Assembly: GCF_006538325.1 (NCBI RefSeq)
Contig: NZ_BJKK01000005.1
Coordinates: 245,009-309,008 of the forward strand
DNA: 64,000 nucleotides
Source: Alteromonas sp. KUL42
GTDB taxonomy: Bacteria; Pseudomonadota; Gammaproteobacteria; Enterobacterales; Alteromonadaceae
Direction of reading: 5' to 3'
The translations under genes and the position numbers were made by a program. The notes beneath the pieces are model-generated. The model made no database searches. It was not told the DNA's origin and saw only the letters and a list, made by a program, of their open reading frames with translations. Numbering within the stretch: the first letter of the stretch is position 1; each line of letters starts with the position of its first letter. Below, in pieces: positions 18,999-28,788 of the stretch.

Positions 18999-19925
18999 CT
19001 AGCTGTCTGATAGCTTGGCTTGTTGCCGAATAAAGTTTACTGAAGGAGCGAAAAAGGCCGCGCCTGTTTCCGCGCTTGTAAAATCAAGCCACCTGTCGTA
19101 ATCACCTTCTCCATTGCCATAAATTTGGCTGTGAAGCATGTCTTTAAATGGCCTTGCGCTGGCACTACAGCTTACAAAAAACAGTCCTTGTGAAGCCATA
19201 TCCCCATAAGGCATGCCTTGCTTAATGAGCCTCGGTTCATCGCCATCAACACTTGTACTACTTGCACGTACACTATGCGATGACGCTGATTGCTCACTGC
19301 TTACTAAGTTGTGCTCTTGCGTTGTACCCATTACCTGTTCTTGCTGCCTACTAGACAAGCTATTCCAACGTCTTAAGTCATGACGGAAACGTTGAACATG
19401 AAGATAGCTGCCACCAGAGAAATCGGGGTCATCCTCGCCAATGATGGCTACCTGCCGACGCTTCATGCCACGCGGGTTATCCGCCGCATAGATGAAGCCG
19501 TTTAAATCTCTCCCGTCGAGATAACGAAAGCCGCGAATTTGCTCGACTAACTCAACATGAATACGCAACAAGTCCATCACTTCAATACCTACCGCATGAC
19601 AGATATCCAACCTATCCGCGCGTATTTGAATAAACAAATCGCATGGCATGGTAGGTGCACTTCTATCTTCGCATTGCATATCGGGAAAAGGGGTCAATTC
19701 AACAGGTATAAGCCCTGGGTAAACTTCAGCCCAATAACCCGTACCAACGGCAACAACCCCCGTCACCATGGCCTCATAATGCTCATTTTCAAAGTGTTCA
19801 AATATATCCAACACACGAGACAACTTGGCTCGCACCGCTTCGCTGTCTTCGTCGACAACGTTCAACAGTAAATACTGTGCGTGCAGATTAGGTTCAGCAC
19901 AAATGCCTTTTTGTGGTTGTGTCAT
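18999..19925 (-). CDS. Dyp-type peroxidase family protein with substituted distal residues
   Basis: A 308-residue YfeX-like Dyp peroxidase; the family uses haem to oxidise dyes, porphyrinogens and other substrates with H2O2. Overall similarity to E. coli YfeX is clear (GFRYLDGRDLNGF, GGSYLHVQRFRHDLRRWN, MPYG, FFAPS). The proximal haem ligand is kept as His217. The catalytic distal Asp of the GxxDG motif (GFVDGTENP in YfeX) is Tyr146 in GFIYAADNP, and the distal Arg before the PYG motif is Lys235. No Tat or Sec signal is visible, so it is cytoplasmic. The fold and haem binding are likely; normal peroxidase activity is doubtful. It is preceded by the ggt gene on the same strand. Confidence 0.9.
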   Translation of the reverse strand: MTQPQKGICAEPNLHAQYLLLNVVDEDSEAVRAKLSRVLDIFEHFENEHYEAMVTGVVAVGTGYWAEVYPGLIPVELTPFPDMQCEDRSAPTMPCDLFIQIRADRLDICHAVGIEVMDLLRIHVELVEQIRGFRYLDGRDLNGFIYAADNPRGMKRRQVAIIGEDDPDFSGGSYLHVQRFRHDLRRWNSLSSRQQEQVMGTTQEHNLVSSEQSASSHSVRASSTSVDGDEPRLIKQGMPYGDMASQGLFFVSCSASARPFKDMLHSQIYGNGEGDYDRWLDFTSAETGAAFFAPSVNFIRQQAKLSDS

Positions 19926-20025
19926 TGTTGCTCTTATTGTTATTGATATAGCCTATGTATGGCTTACTTTTGCACTTATTGCTATGTCTTAATGTGCATT
20001 TTCAATTCGGTGAATTATAGTGTGC

Positions 20026-21717
20026 TCAATACCCAGCGGCTTGTCCATCTTTTCGACTTTCAGATGCGCCATAATACACGCCTTTTTGTGCATCCCACGC
20101 AATGGCTTGATAGCCGCCAAAGGCGCCGACAACACGCTGAAGTGTGTGTCCTCGTTCCATTAACTCTCGCTGCACCGTTTCGCTAAACCCCGATTCTAAA
20201 CTGACATAGCCGCCATCTAACATTAACTCACCTGTTGGGCTACTTGAGCCACTATGTAGGATCCTAGGCGCATCGCCCGCTTCCTGAATATTCATGCCAA
20301 AGTCTAAAATATTCACAATAATTTGCGCATGCATTTGAGGTTGAGTACCGCCACCCATTACGCCAAAGCTCAAGACTGGTTTGCCGTTTCGCGTAACAAA
20401 GGCTGGAATAATGGTGTGAAACGGGCGCTTGCCGGGTCGATATTCGTTAAAATGGCCCTCTTCAAGGGTAAACATTTCACCGCGATTTTGCAGAACAAAG
20501 CCTAACCCAGGAGGTGTCATCCCTGAGCCCATCCCGCGATAATTACTTTGGATCAGCGATACCATGTTGCCGTCCTTATCTGCAACAGTCAGATAAATCG
20601 TATCCCCTTCATAAATCCCCGCATCCACGTGCTTTGCTGCTTTTTCCGCATCAATGAGTTGTTGTCGCTCTTTGGCGTATTCTTTAGAAATTAACCATGG
20701 TACTGGAATGTCATTAAAATCGGGATCAGCATAAAATTTCGCCCTATCTTCAAACGCCAGTTTTTTCGCCTCAACGAACGTATGAATGTAGTCAGCGGAG
20801 TTAAACCCCATTCCCTCTATATCGTAGCGCTCTAGAATATTGAGAATTTGCAGTGCTGCAATACCTTGACCATTTGGTGGCAACTCCCAAACATCGTAAC
20901 CGCGATAATTCGCCGACACAGGCTCAACCCACTGTGAGGTGTGAGAGGACAAATCTTGGTATGACAAGAAACCTCCCTGCGCTTTCATGTAGGCATCAAT
21001 TGTGTGAGCAATATCCCCTTTGTAGAAAGCCTCTCTTCCGCCAGTGGCTATTTTTTCATAAGTAACCGCGAGGCCTGGATTTTTGAAGATATCGCCTTTC
21101 TTAGGTAATTTCCCATTGATAAGGAAGGTCTCGGCAAAACCGTCATAATGACCTATACGGTTATTGTTCATTTCCCAATAGTATGCAATGAGTTCAGAAA
21201 CAGGAAATCCATTTCGCGCATATTCAATGGCCGGAGTAAGTATTGTCGCCATCGGTAACTTGCCAAATTTTTCATGCAATTCAAACCAGCCGTCTACAGC
21301 GCCTGGAACCGAGACTGGCAGAGGCCCGAATTTAGGTATGACATTAAACCCTCTCTCAGCAAATACTTCTTTGGTAAGCTGACGAGGAGAGCGACCTGAC
21401 GCATTAAGGCCGCTGAGTTTTCCCTCTTTTGCGTCCCAAACAATGGCAAACAAGTCGCCACCCACACCGCTGCCTGTTGGTTCAACAAGACCCAGCATAG
21501 CATTGGCGGCAATTGCGGCATCGACGGCACTTCCACCTTTTTTCAAAATATCAATGGCAACCTGCGTAGCCAAAGGCTGACTGGTTGCAGCCATACCATT
21601 TTGGGCAATCACCTCAGAACGACTGGCAAATGGCTTGCCTGTTACACGATCATACGCCAAAGCGGATGTGTTAGTGAAAATTGTAAAAAGGCAAATCCAT
21701 CGAGCGATTTTTGACAT
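20026..21717 (-). CDS. ggt: Gamma-glutamyltranspeptidase (periplasmic)
   Basis: Hydrolyses or transfers the gamma-glutamyl group of glutathione and related compounds. The 563-residue precursor has a signal peptide (cleaved near SALA-YD), a large subunit with SAVDAAIAANAMLGLVEP and the Gly-rich GSGVGGD, and the autocleavage nucleophile Thr373 in EGDTIYLTVADKDGN, which starts the small subunit. GMGSGMTPPGLGFVLQNRG and the FGVMGGGTQPQ segment fit the family. The nucleophile region differs from E. coli Ggt (TTHYS) and is closer to YwrD-like members. It is followed 100 bases later by the Dyp-type gene on the same strand. Confidence 0.93.
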   Translation of the reverse strand: MSKIARWICLFTIFTNTSALAYDRVTGKPFASRSEVIAQNGMAATSQPLATQVAIDILKKGGSAVDAAIAANAMLGLVEPTGSGVGGDLFAIVWDAKEGKLSGLNASGRSPRQLTKEVFAERGFNVIPKFGPLPVSVPGAVDGWFELHEKFGKLPMATILTPAIEYARNGFPVSELIAYYWEMNNNRIGHYDGFAETFLINGKLPKKGDIFKNPGLAVTYEKIATGGREAFYKGDIAHTIDAYMKAQGGFLSYQDLSSHTSQWVEPVSANYRGYDVWELPPNGQGIAALQILNILERYDIEGMGFNSADYIHTFVEAKKLAFEDRAKFYADPDFNDIPVPWLISKEYAKERQQLIDAEKAAKHVDAGIYEGDTIYLTVADKDGNMVSLIQSNYRGMGSGMTPPGLGFVLQNRGEMFTLEEGHFNEYRPGKRPFHTIIPAFVTRNGKPVLSFGVMGGGTQPQMHAQIIVNILDFGMNIQEAGDAPRILHSGSSSPTGELMLDGGYVSLESGFSETVQRELMERGHTLQRVVGAFGGYQAIAWDAQKGVYYGASESRKDGQAAGY

Positions 21718-21766
21718 GTCATTCCCATTGCAGATTTATTAAATGTTCTTATCGTTTTTATACTTC

Positions 21767-21783
21767 TAGAGCGTGTTGACCTT
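21767..21783. repeat. Interspersed short repeat, copy 2 (TAGAGCGTGTTGACCTT)
   Basis: A 17-base sequence identical to copy 3 at 26349; its first 14 bases also match copy 1. It lies 50 bases upstream of the ggt start in a non-coding region. Confidence 0.55.
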
Positions 21784-21901
21784 TGCATCACGTTTTTGCA
21801 GCATGTTTTACTTATATCTTGTTGCCTTATAACAGCTTCGTTTTTCGACACCTTGCAAAACTCGTTTTAGTGTAGCCTTTATGACACAGGGTGTAAAAAC
21901 G

Positions 21902-21927
21902 AAAAAAGCCTCGCAATTGCGAGGCTT
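21902..21927 (-). terminator. Rho-independent terminator after amtB
   Basis: A perfect 9-base stem (AAGCCTCGC / GCGAGGCTT) with an AATT loop is followed, reading the minus strand, by a run of T residues. It lies about 57 bases past the amtB stop. Confidence 0.85.
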
Positions 21928-21983
21928 AATAAAAGTAATATAGGCATTATAATTGTTGTTGTAGTTTGCCTAATCGAGACTTC

Positions 21984-23231
21984 TTAAGAACGGCCGCTTG
22001 TGAAATCAGGGTATGCTTCTAGACCACACTCACTCATATCCACACCGTCAAACTCTTCTTCTTCGCTAACACGGATACCCATGATTGCTTTAAGTGCTAA
22101 CCACACAACTAAGCTTGCTACGAATACCCATACGAAAATAGTTGCTGCACCAATTAGCTGGCCAGAAATGCTTGAACCGTCGTTTGTGAAAGGAACAAGA
22201 ATTAGACCTAAAAGACCAACAACACCGTGTACAGAGATAGCACCTACTGGGTCGTCAATCTTAAGCTTATCAAGACCAACAATCGCCAGTACTACTAAGA
22301 TACCACCAAGACCACCAAACAATGTTGCTTGAAGTGGAGTAGGTGTAGAAGGCTCAGCAGTAATTGCAACAAGACCAGCCAACGCACCGTTTAGCACCAT
22401 AGTTAGGTCTGCTTTGCCGAATAAAATGCGAGCTACAATTAGCGCTGCAATTGCGCCACCGGCAGCCGCTGCATTAGTGTTCATAAACACAATTGCTACT
22501 GCGTTAGCGCTCTCAACTGTTGCAGTTGCCAATACTGAACCGCCGTTGAAACCAAACCAGCCCATCCAAAGAATAAACGTACCTAATGTTGCTAGTGGAA
22601 GGTTTGCACCAGGAATAGCGTTAACTTTACCGTCTGCAGTGTATTTACCTTTACGTGCACCTAGCACAAGTACGCCCGCTAATGCCGCAGCAGCACCTGC
22701 CATATGAACAATACCAGAACCTGCGAAGTCAGAGAAACCAAGATCACCTAGCGTATACATACCAAATACTGCTTCGCCGCCCCATGTCCAAGCACCTTCC
22801 ATTGGGTAGATGAAACCCGTCATCACTACCGCAAACGCTAAGAATGCCCATAGCTTCATACGCTCAGCAACGGCACCAGAAACAATTGACATTGCTGTTG
22901 CTACGAAAACAACTTGGAAAAAGAAGTCAGCAGAAGGTGCGTAAGTTGCAGGATCTTCAGCAACATCCGTTGCACCGTCGGCCATAATACCGCTAAGGAA
23001 TGGACCCCAGTCGCCACCACCGTACATGATGCCGTAACCACAAATCATGTACATGGTACATGCAATAGCATACAACGTGATGTTTTTAGTTAGAATTTCT
23101 GTGGTGTTTTTAGCTCGAACAAGGCCTGCTTCAAGCATGGCAAAGCCCGCAGCCATCCACATAACCAGCGCACCGCAGATTAGAAAATAGAAGGTATCTA
23201 GCGCATACCCAAGTTCAAAAGTGATTTCCAT
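21984..23231 (-). CDS. amtB: Ammonium transporter
   Basis: A 415-residue Amt/MEP/Rh channel for ammonium uptake in the inner membrane, with eleven predicted helices. The segments GFAMLEAGLVRAKNT, FAGSGIVHMAGAAAAL (with the first conserved pore histidine) and GMGIRVS-like C-terminal tail fit the family; the cytoplasmic tail ends in EEEEFDGVDMSECGLEAYPDF, the part that contacts GlnK. There is no clear cleaved signal peptide. It lies 32 bases behind glnK in one operon with a terminator after it. A GGAG ribosome site precedes the ATG. Confidence 0.96.
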   Translation of the reverse strand: MEITFELGYALDTFYFLICGALVMWMAAGFAMLEAGLVRAKNTTEILTKNITLYAIACTMYMICGYGIMYGGGDWGPFLSGIMADGATDVAEDPATYAPSADFFFQVVFVATAMSIVSGAVAERMKLWAFLAFAVVMTGFIYPMEGAWTWGGEAVFGMYTLGDLGFSDFAGSGIVHMAGAAAALAGVLVLGARKGKYTADGKVNAIPGANLPLATLGTFILWMGWFGFNGGSVLATATVESANAVAIVFMNTNAAAAGGAIAALIVARILFGKADLTMVLNGALAGLVAITAEPSTPTPLQATLFGGLGGILVVLAIVGLDKLKIDDPVGAISVHGVVGLLGLILVPFTNDGSSISGQLIGAATIFVWVFVASLVVWLALKAIMGIRVSEEEEFDGVDMSECGLEAYPDFTSGRS

Positions 23232-23263
23232 TATGGTTTTCTCCGCAAATATATCGTTGTGGC

Positions 23264-23686
<423 letters not shown>

Positions 23687-23888
23687 TCATTTAAATCATA
23701 TAGATAATCAGTTTTAAGTACTCTAATCTCGAATTTATCGCACCACAATGGTGCACCAAGCATTGATTGCCCAAAAATAAAGCAGGGTAGAAATTAGGGC
23801 GATGAGTTAGCGAAAAAGTAGGGTGAACATACCTTGAGGAACTAATTGGCAAGAGAGGTGGTCTGTTTACTGCTGCCCGTCGACTACT

Positions 23889-24689
23889 ATGAGCACCATG
23901 ACCACGATAACCGATTCTTTCTTCGCGCCCGAGCGCAATATTGAGTACCACGCTAGCAATAAATCATTGGCGTGGAAGTCATTATTTTCATCTTCGGTAG
24001 CTCATATCATAGGATTCGTCATCGTCATACTGATGGCTCAAATAGATTTAGAGAAGAAAAAGGCACAAGTACCAACGCCCCCTGAAGTGTTGCAGGCTAT
24101 TCTTTACACACCATCGATGAAGGTTCAAGAATTACCTGCGAAGAGTGAATCTAACGCGGCAAAGCATACCGATGCACTAAAAGAAACCACATTGCCGGCA
24201 GACGTAAATAACAATACACAACCCGTTAAAGAGGTAACCTCCACGGCAAACAAGCCCCAAGATGTCATACAATCAGCGGCTGAATCTAGCAATACAGAGC
24301 CACCACCGGTCATTGAGTCTGTGCCAAGCCAACAACAACCAACAAATGCTAATCAACGCGCAGGAAGGTTTAACGTTTCAGCAAAAGGCGCTGTTAATCA
24401 ATACTTTAATTCTTATAATAGTCAACAGGTTGAGAGCGAAGCTGCCTTTGCTGCCCGTGAGTATCAACAAAATAAAAGCAGCCCGAATATTATTGACCCT
24501 CGCAAGGGTGAAGATATCTCAGATACCCCACCTCGCCCCGTTAAGCGTGTGAACTGTTCTAGTACCACCAATAAAACCCTTGCCATACTCAGTGGAATAA
24601 CGGGTGGAACCTTAGAGTGCACCAAAATGGACGATCACAACCGTTTCATCGATGCCCGGGTGAAAAAGCGTGCTAATGAAGGGCGTTAA
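23889..24689 (+). CDS. Unknown protein with one membrane helix and a Pro/Asn/Gln-rich linker
   Basis: A 266-residue protein: a short cytoplasmic N-terminus, one helix (about 33-52), then a long low-complexity stretch rich in Pro, Gln, Asn, Thr and Ser (about 60-165), and a C-terminal part with two cysteines (CSST...LECTK), possibly disulphide-bonded. The layout resembles TonB-like or periplasm-spanning linkers, but no TonB C-terminal fold is visible. It is divergent from glnK. I do not recognise the family. Confidence 0.6.
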   Translation: MSTMTTITDSFFAPERNIEYHASNKSLAWKSLFSSSVAHIIGFVIVILMAQIDLEKKKAQVPTPPEVLQAILYTPSMKVQELPAKSESNAAKHTDALKETTLPADVNNNTQPVKEVTSTANKPQDVIQSAAESSNTEPPPVIESVPSQQQPTNANQRAGRFNVSAKGAVNQYFNSYNSQQVESEAAFAAREYQQNKSSPNIIDPRKGEDISDTPPRPVKRVNCSSTTNKTLAILSGITGGTLECTKMDDHNRFIDARVKKRANEGR

Positions 24690-24721
24690 CTATATACAGC
24701 TTGGGTATGGGCCACACAGAC

Positions 24722-26278
24722 TTACTCCAATTTCCCAAGAACAATTACACCGTTTTGCTCAAACATGTTTAATGACGTTTTCTTTGAATAGGTATTAAGC
24801 CACTTAGTATAAAGTAATCTGTAATCTTCAGATTGTTTGAAAGTATCAGCAGCAAACTTGAGTTTATTGAGTAATGTTTGATCGGAGCCTTGCTTTGACA
24901 TGGCCAAATAGGTTGTTGCTTTTTGATAAGTAAACAATTTTTTGAAACCTTCACAAGCATCATCAAGTCCATCGCAAATAATATTTGTGCCGCCATCTGA
25001 CAAGAATAAATAATCTGCGTGACCATTGGTGAGTTGCATCACTACTTCAGCCCAAGTGTCCATGGGCACATCTAAGTGCCCCGCCGCTTTAACAAGTTCT
25101 TGACGAAAGTCTCCTTTCAAAACGGCAATACGGCTACCTTTAGGCAATTCCTCAAGAGACGTTGCGCTTCCCTGATAATCAGCACGAACGAACACGGAAT
25201 ACGCATTCTGAGTTATGGGTGTTATCCAATGAAACGCATCTTCTCGCTCCGGTGTTCTCGCTAGAGAAAAAACAAGGACATCTGGCTTCATTGCACTTTC
25301 AACGAAGATGCGTTGCCAAGGCGCTGTTAAGATCTCCGTCGATAAATCCGCTTGGCGTAAAATGCTTTGCACCAGCTCGACAGCATATCCCTTTAACTTG
25401 CCACGCCGGCTCCTTTCGCTAAACAACGGCTCTAACTTCGTAATTACCCATGGCTTTGAAACATTGTTCTCGTCTTTTTCAATTCTACCTAGTGCTATAA
25501 CACCTTCAATCTCGTTAGCATCAGCGGATATCTCGGTAAGTGTTGGAAGCCAACGTTGAACGAGTTTATCGAAGGCTGGCGTTTGGGCAAAAGCTCTTGC
25601 TGTTTTGGTTAGCCTATCTGCTATCACCTTATTTGCTTTAGTTTTAGGCATGGCTATATAGCTATATTGAATATTGTGGGTATGCCTCCGTGAAAGCGAT
25701 GTACAGTCCAGATGTTTCTGTTTACAAATCACATCCATTCCAAATTCAGAGAAAAAAACCGCATCAACCCGCCCTTTAAGCACAGCACCAATAGCTTGCC
25801 CCCATGTATTGTATTCAACCATATTAAATTGCGCATACTCTCGACCAAGTTGAGCTCGGTAATCGCCGCGCATAACAGAAATAGATAAGGTTTTATTTTG
25901 GTTGGTCAATGCCTCAATATTGACCGGTTTAGGGCCGTAAATACCTATGACATTTGCCGTGAGCGGGGCCAACCAGTAAAAATTATTTTCTCGTTCAGCA
26001 GTGCGGCCTATTCCCGTTGCAATTAAACGTTCCCCTAACTTCATACGTTCAATTAAACGAGCAAATGGCAAAGGAGTAACTTCAGCCTCAATACCCGCAG
26101 CATTGAGAATGGCGCGAGCGTAATCAACGGAATAACCATTAACGGTTCCGTCGTCTTGAAACTCACTAAAAACAGGCGTATTGCCCGACAGGACAACAAG
26201 AGATTCTTCAGCTTGAGTAGCAAACGTAAACAGATTAACCAACAACCAGCTACTCAGCATTAACCAACGTATCACCAA
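24722..26278 (-). CDS. Tandem periplasmic solute-binding protein (two SBP_bac_3 domains)
   Basis: A 518-residue secreted protein with a signal peptide (cleaved near TQA-EES) and two copies of the amino-acid-type extracellular solute-binding fold, about 24-255 and 265-510. Each copy carries a ligand-pocket pattern (RTAERENNFYWLAPLT; RTPEREDAFHWITPIT) and a VMRGDYRAQLG / VLKGDFRQELV hinge, and each ends with the same short tail (GVIALGRIE; GVIVLGKLE). No kinase, cyclase or permease domain follows and no ABC permease genes are adjacent, so it may be a stand-alone sensor or binding protein. The shared tails point to an internal duplication. Confidence 0.85.
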   Translation of the reverse strand: MVIRWLMLSSWLLVNLFTFATQAEESLVVLSGNTPVFSEFQDDGTVNGYSVDYARAILNAAGIEAEVTPLPFARLIERMKLGERLIATGIGRTAERENNFYWLAPLTANVIGIYGPKPVNIEALTNQNKTLSISVMRGDYRAQLGREYAQFNMVEYNTWGQAIGAVLKGRVDAVFFSEFGMDVICKQKHLDCTSLSRRHTHNIQYSYIAMPKTKANKVIADRLTKTARAFAQTPAFDKLVQRWLPTLTEISADANEIEGVIALGRIEKDENNVSKPWVITKLEPLFSERSRRGKLKGYAVELVQSILRQADLSTEILTAPWQRIFVESAMKPDVLVFSLARTPEREDAFHWITPITQNAYSVFVRADYQGSATSLEELPKGSRIAVLKGDFRQELVKAAGHLDVPMDTWAEVVMQLTNGHADYLFLSDGGTNIICDGLDDACEGFKKLFTYQKATTYLAMSKQGSDQTLLNKLKFAADTFKQSEDYRLLYTKWLNTYSKKTSLNMFEQNGVIVLGKLE

Positions 26279-26348
26279 TCAAAACTCTCCTTGTATAAAC
26301 TGATGTAATACTAGACTAAAAAGTAAACGAAAAACAAACGGTATGTGT

Positions 26349-26365
26349 TAGAGCGTGTTGACCTT
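26349..26365. repeat. Interspersed short repeat, copy 3 (TAGAGCGTGTTGACCTT)
   Basis: Identical over 17 bases to copy 2. It lies about 70 bases upstream of the tandem solute-binding gene, in a 279-base non-coding stretch with no other recognisable feature. Confidence 0.55.
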
Positions 26366-26557
26366 CTCGGTACACTTTATGTTCATACCAAGTGAGTTTC
26401 AGGCAATGAACGAGTTGCGTGGTTTGGTTATTCCAAATTAGCAACGAGAGAAGCAGTATGGGGCTTGCTTGGATAGCCCCTTCAGGTAGCAATTGCTTAG
26501 CATGTTCTTTGCTTTAGTGTTTGGTTTTTTCATAATGTGATAAAGGCACAGTTCAAC

Positions 26558-27277
26558 TTATGAACGTTTATAAAATCCTGGTGACTGTCCAAAATAGGCC
26601 TTGAACCGACGTGTAAATGACGTGACATCGTCGTAACCTACAGAAAGTGCTACCTTTAATATTGGCGTGTCCGTATTGCTCAATAAAGCTTTCGCTTTTT
26701 CCATCTTCGTTTTTATTAGGTAAGCGCGTAAACTCATACCCGTCGTTTGTTTGAAGCGCACTTTGAATTGCGTTTCTCCCATACACGCAATACTCGCTAA
26801 GGTATTCAAGTCGTGTTGCTGCGTAAGATCCTGATGAATATGACTCAATACAGGAACAATCCGTTTGTCCGCATTCCCACCTTTTTGAGAAGTGCTAAGT
26901 AGTGCATAAAATAACGTTATAATTTCGTTTCTAGCATCATCAGCAAAATGATTAAGCTGGATATCAACGAAGTTCAAAAACGCCTGAAATGACGCATTGA
27001 CTTGAAAGATAGGCTGCTGTTTATTTTTAAAGTTTGCAGGCACGTCGTTTAAGTCTGCTACAACAAATTTGCACAGCTCATTAGCGCGAAACGTATGTAC
27101 CTCAAGAGGCGAAATACATACACCTTCACCCACCCCGACTTTGCCTTCAAAATTATCTAAGGCAATTTCAATATGTCCGTTTATCGGCAACACAAACTGA
27201 TAATACCCATGAGAATGACTATGCATTGTCCTTGTGTACGAACGAATAGACAATGACGGTGTAGTTTGTTCAGACAT
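26558..27277 (-). CDS. AraC-family transcriptional regulator
   Basis: About 239 residues: an N-terminal cupin-like sensing domain (HSHSHGYYQFVLPINGHIEI) and a C-terminal pair of helix-turn-helix motifs. The first is LNTLASIACMGETQFKVRFKQ; the second (ILKVALSVGYDDVTSFTRRF, then FGQSP) fits the AraC signature. The start is uncertain: an ATG 13 codons further upstream is also possible. It is divergent from the YedI-like gene, with about 150 bases between. The ligand is unknown. Confidence 0.9.
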   Translation of the reverse strand: MSEQTTPSLSIRSYTRTMHSHSHGYYQFVLPINGHIEIALDNFEGKVGVGEGVCISPLEVHTFRANELCKFVVADLNDVPANFKNKQQPIFQVNASFQAFLNFVDIQLNHFADDARNEIITLFYALLSTSQKGGNADKRIVPVLSHIHQDLTQQHDLNTLASIACMGETQFKVRFKQTTGMSLRAYLIKTKMEKAKALLSNTDTPILKVALSVGYDDVTSFTRRFKAYFGQSPGFYKRS

Positions 27278-27423
27278 GACAAGGTTACGCGCTTTTTTAA
27301 AAAATATATCTATCATCGAGTTTCGCAATAAGGCATTTCAAGTGCAAATAACAAAAGCCTGTTGCCAACGATTAGCAGCAAAGCGTATGCTTTAATTACA
27401 ATAATAACTCAAGGAAACCCACC

Positions 27424-28338
27424 GTGGCCGCAGCCAATTTACTTGCACTTTTAGATGATATTGCCACTTTGATGGATGATATTGCCACCATGTCTAAGGT
27501 AGCTGCTCAAAAAACAGCAGGTGTCTTAGGTGACGACCTTGCCGTAAATGCCGATCAAGTTCAAGGTGTTAAAGCAGATAGAGAGCTGCCCGTTGTTTGG
27601 GCGGTGGCTAAAGGCTCTTTACTCAACAAAGCCATATTAGTGCCAGCTGCGTTAGCCATTAGTGCTTTTGTTCCTTCGCTGATAACCGTGTTACTGGTAT
27701 TAGGCGGTTTATATCTTTGTTTTGAGGGCGCTGAAAAACTACTGCACAAATATTTGCCTCATGAAGATGAAATTGAAGCACGAGAAGCGCGAATAGAAGC
27801 TTTATCTCAAGGCGATGTAGATATGGTTGCCTTCGAGAAAGATAAAATAAAAGGCGCTATACGTACCGATTTTATTCTATCTGCGGAGATCATTGTGATT
27901 GCTCTAGGTACGGTTAGCGATGCTACCTTAACCACCCAAATTGGTGTGTTAGTCGCATTGAGTTTTGCCATCACGTTGGGAGTTTACGGCCTAGTTGCAG
28001 CACTGGTAAAAATGGATGATGTCGGCCTGTATATGCTGCGAAAATCACTCACTGGTACCATGAATGGTTTTCAAAGAATCGTTGGTCGCAGCTTACTTGT
28101 AGCGGCACCTGCATTAATGAAAACGTTAGCGGTTGTTGGTACGGTTGCCATGTTTTTGGTCGGAGGCGGCATTCTTACGCACAGTATAGGCTTTTTGCAC
28201 CACGTCACAGCATGGTCTATATCAATAGTACCTAGCCTACCTTTGGTTATGTCTGTGTTGGCTGACGGCGTAGTAGGAATAGTTGCAGGTGCGATAATAG
28301 CAGTGCTTGTCAGTTTTGCTTCTAAGTTAAAAGGTTAG
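27424..28338 (+). CDS. DUF808 (YedI-family) inner-membrane protein
   Basis: A 304-residue protein with a hydrophilic N-terminus (LLALLDDIATLMDDIATMSKVAAQKTAGVLGDD, highly characteristic of the family) and about seven hydrophobic helices. It begins with GTG behind an AGGAAA ribosome site. E. coli YedI is the best-known member and has no assigned function. It is divergent from the AraC regulator, which might control it. Confidence 0.88.
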   Translation: MAAANLLALLDDIATLMDDIATMSKVAAQKTAGVLGDDLAVNADQVQGVKADRELPVVWAVAKGSLLNKAILVPAALAISAFVPSLITVLLVLGGLYLCFEGAEKLLHKYLPHEDEIEAREARIEALSQGDVDMVAFEKDKIKGAIRTDFILSAEIIVIALGTVSDATLTTQIGVLVALSFAITLGVYGLVAALVKMDDVGLYMLRKSLTGTMNGFQRIVGRSLLVAAPALMKTLAVVGTVAMFLVGGGILTHSIGFLHHVTAWSISIVPSLPLVMSVLADGVVGIVAGAIIAVLVSFASKLKG

Positions 28339-28788
28339 TGTACCTCAAAGGTTCATACGCTCTAGTAGATTTCTAGTTGCTTTCGTTTGCAGCGTTGTTT
28401 CGATTTTGAAACAACGCTCTAGTAGCCTTCTTCCTATCGTTTTTCTTACTTTTCTTCCTTGAATTATCTTTTTACTACCCTTTCTTAACTGTCCTTTCTT
28501 ATCTGGCTTTTTCTCGCCCCAAAACAGGCGTTGGCATTTTTGACCACATTTTTAAAAATAATACTAAATTTTAGTATTTGAAATTTACAGCATTCTTCTA
28601 GTAAAAATAATTTTGAAAATTAATCCCAATAAAAACAATAACATAAGCCATTTTGAAGAATTGGCACAACCCTCGCTATAAACTAATTGTTAATTGATAA
28701 CGACTTAATATCGAAACCTTTAGCAATACGATAGCTGCCACGCAGTATGTTTCAGTGCAGTGTCTAACTTTTTAATTTGGAGAATACT
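28339..28788. other. AT-rich non-coding region with stem-loop and palindrome
   Basis: No coding potential is seen. It holds an 11-base stem-loop (AGCGTTGTTTC / GAAACAACGCT, 28391-28418) that may end the YedI-type transcript although it lacks a T run, a pyrimidine-rich stretch on the plus strand, and a perfect 17-base palindrome ATACTAAA-T-TTTAGTAT (28561-28577). The palindrome may be an operator for the small-protein unit that follows. Confidence 0.5.

Noticed and set aside
23889..24689. TonB-type energy transducer
   Set aside because: The helix and linker fit, but there is no TonB C-terminal domain and no exbB/exbD nearby.
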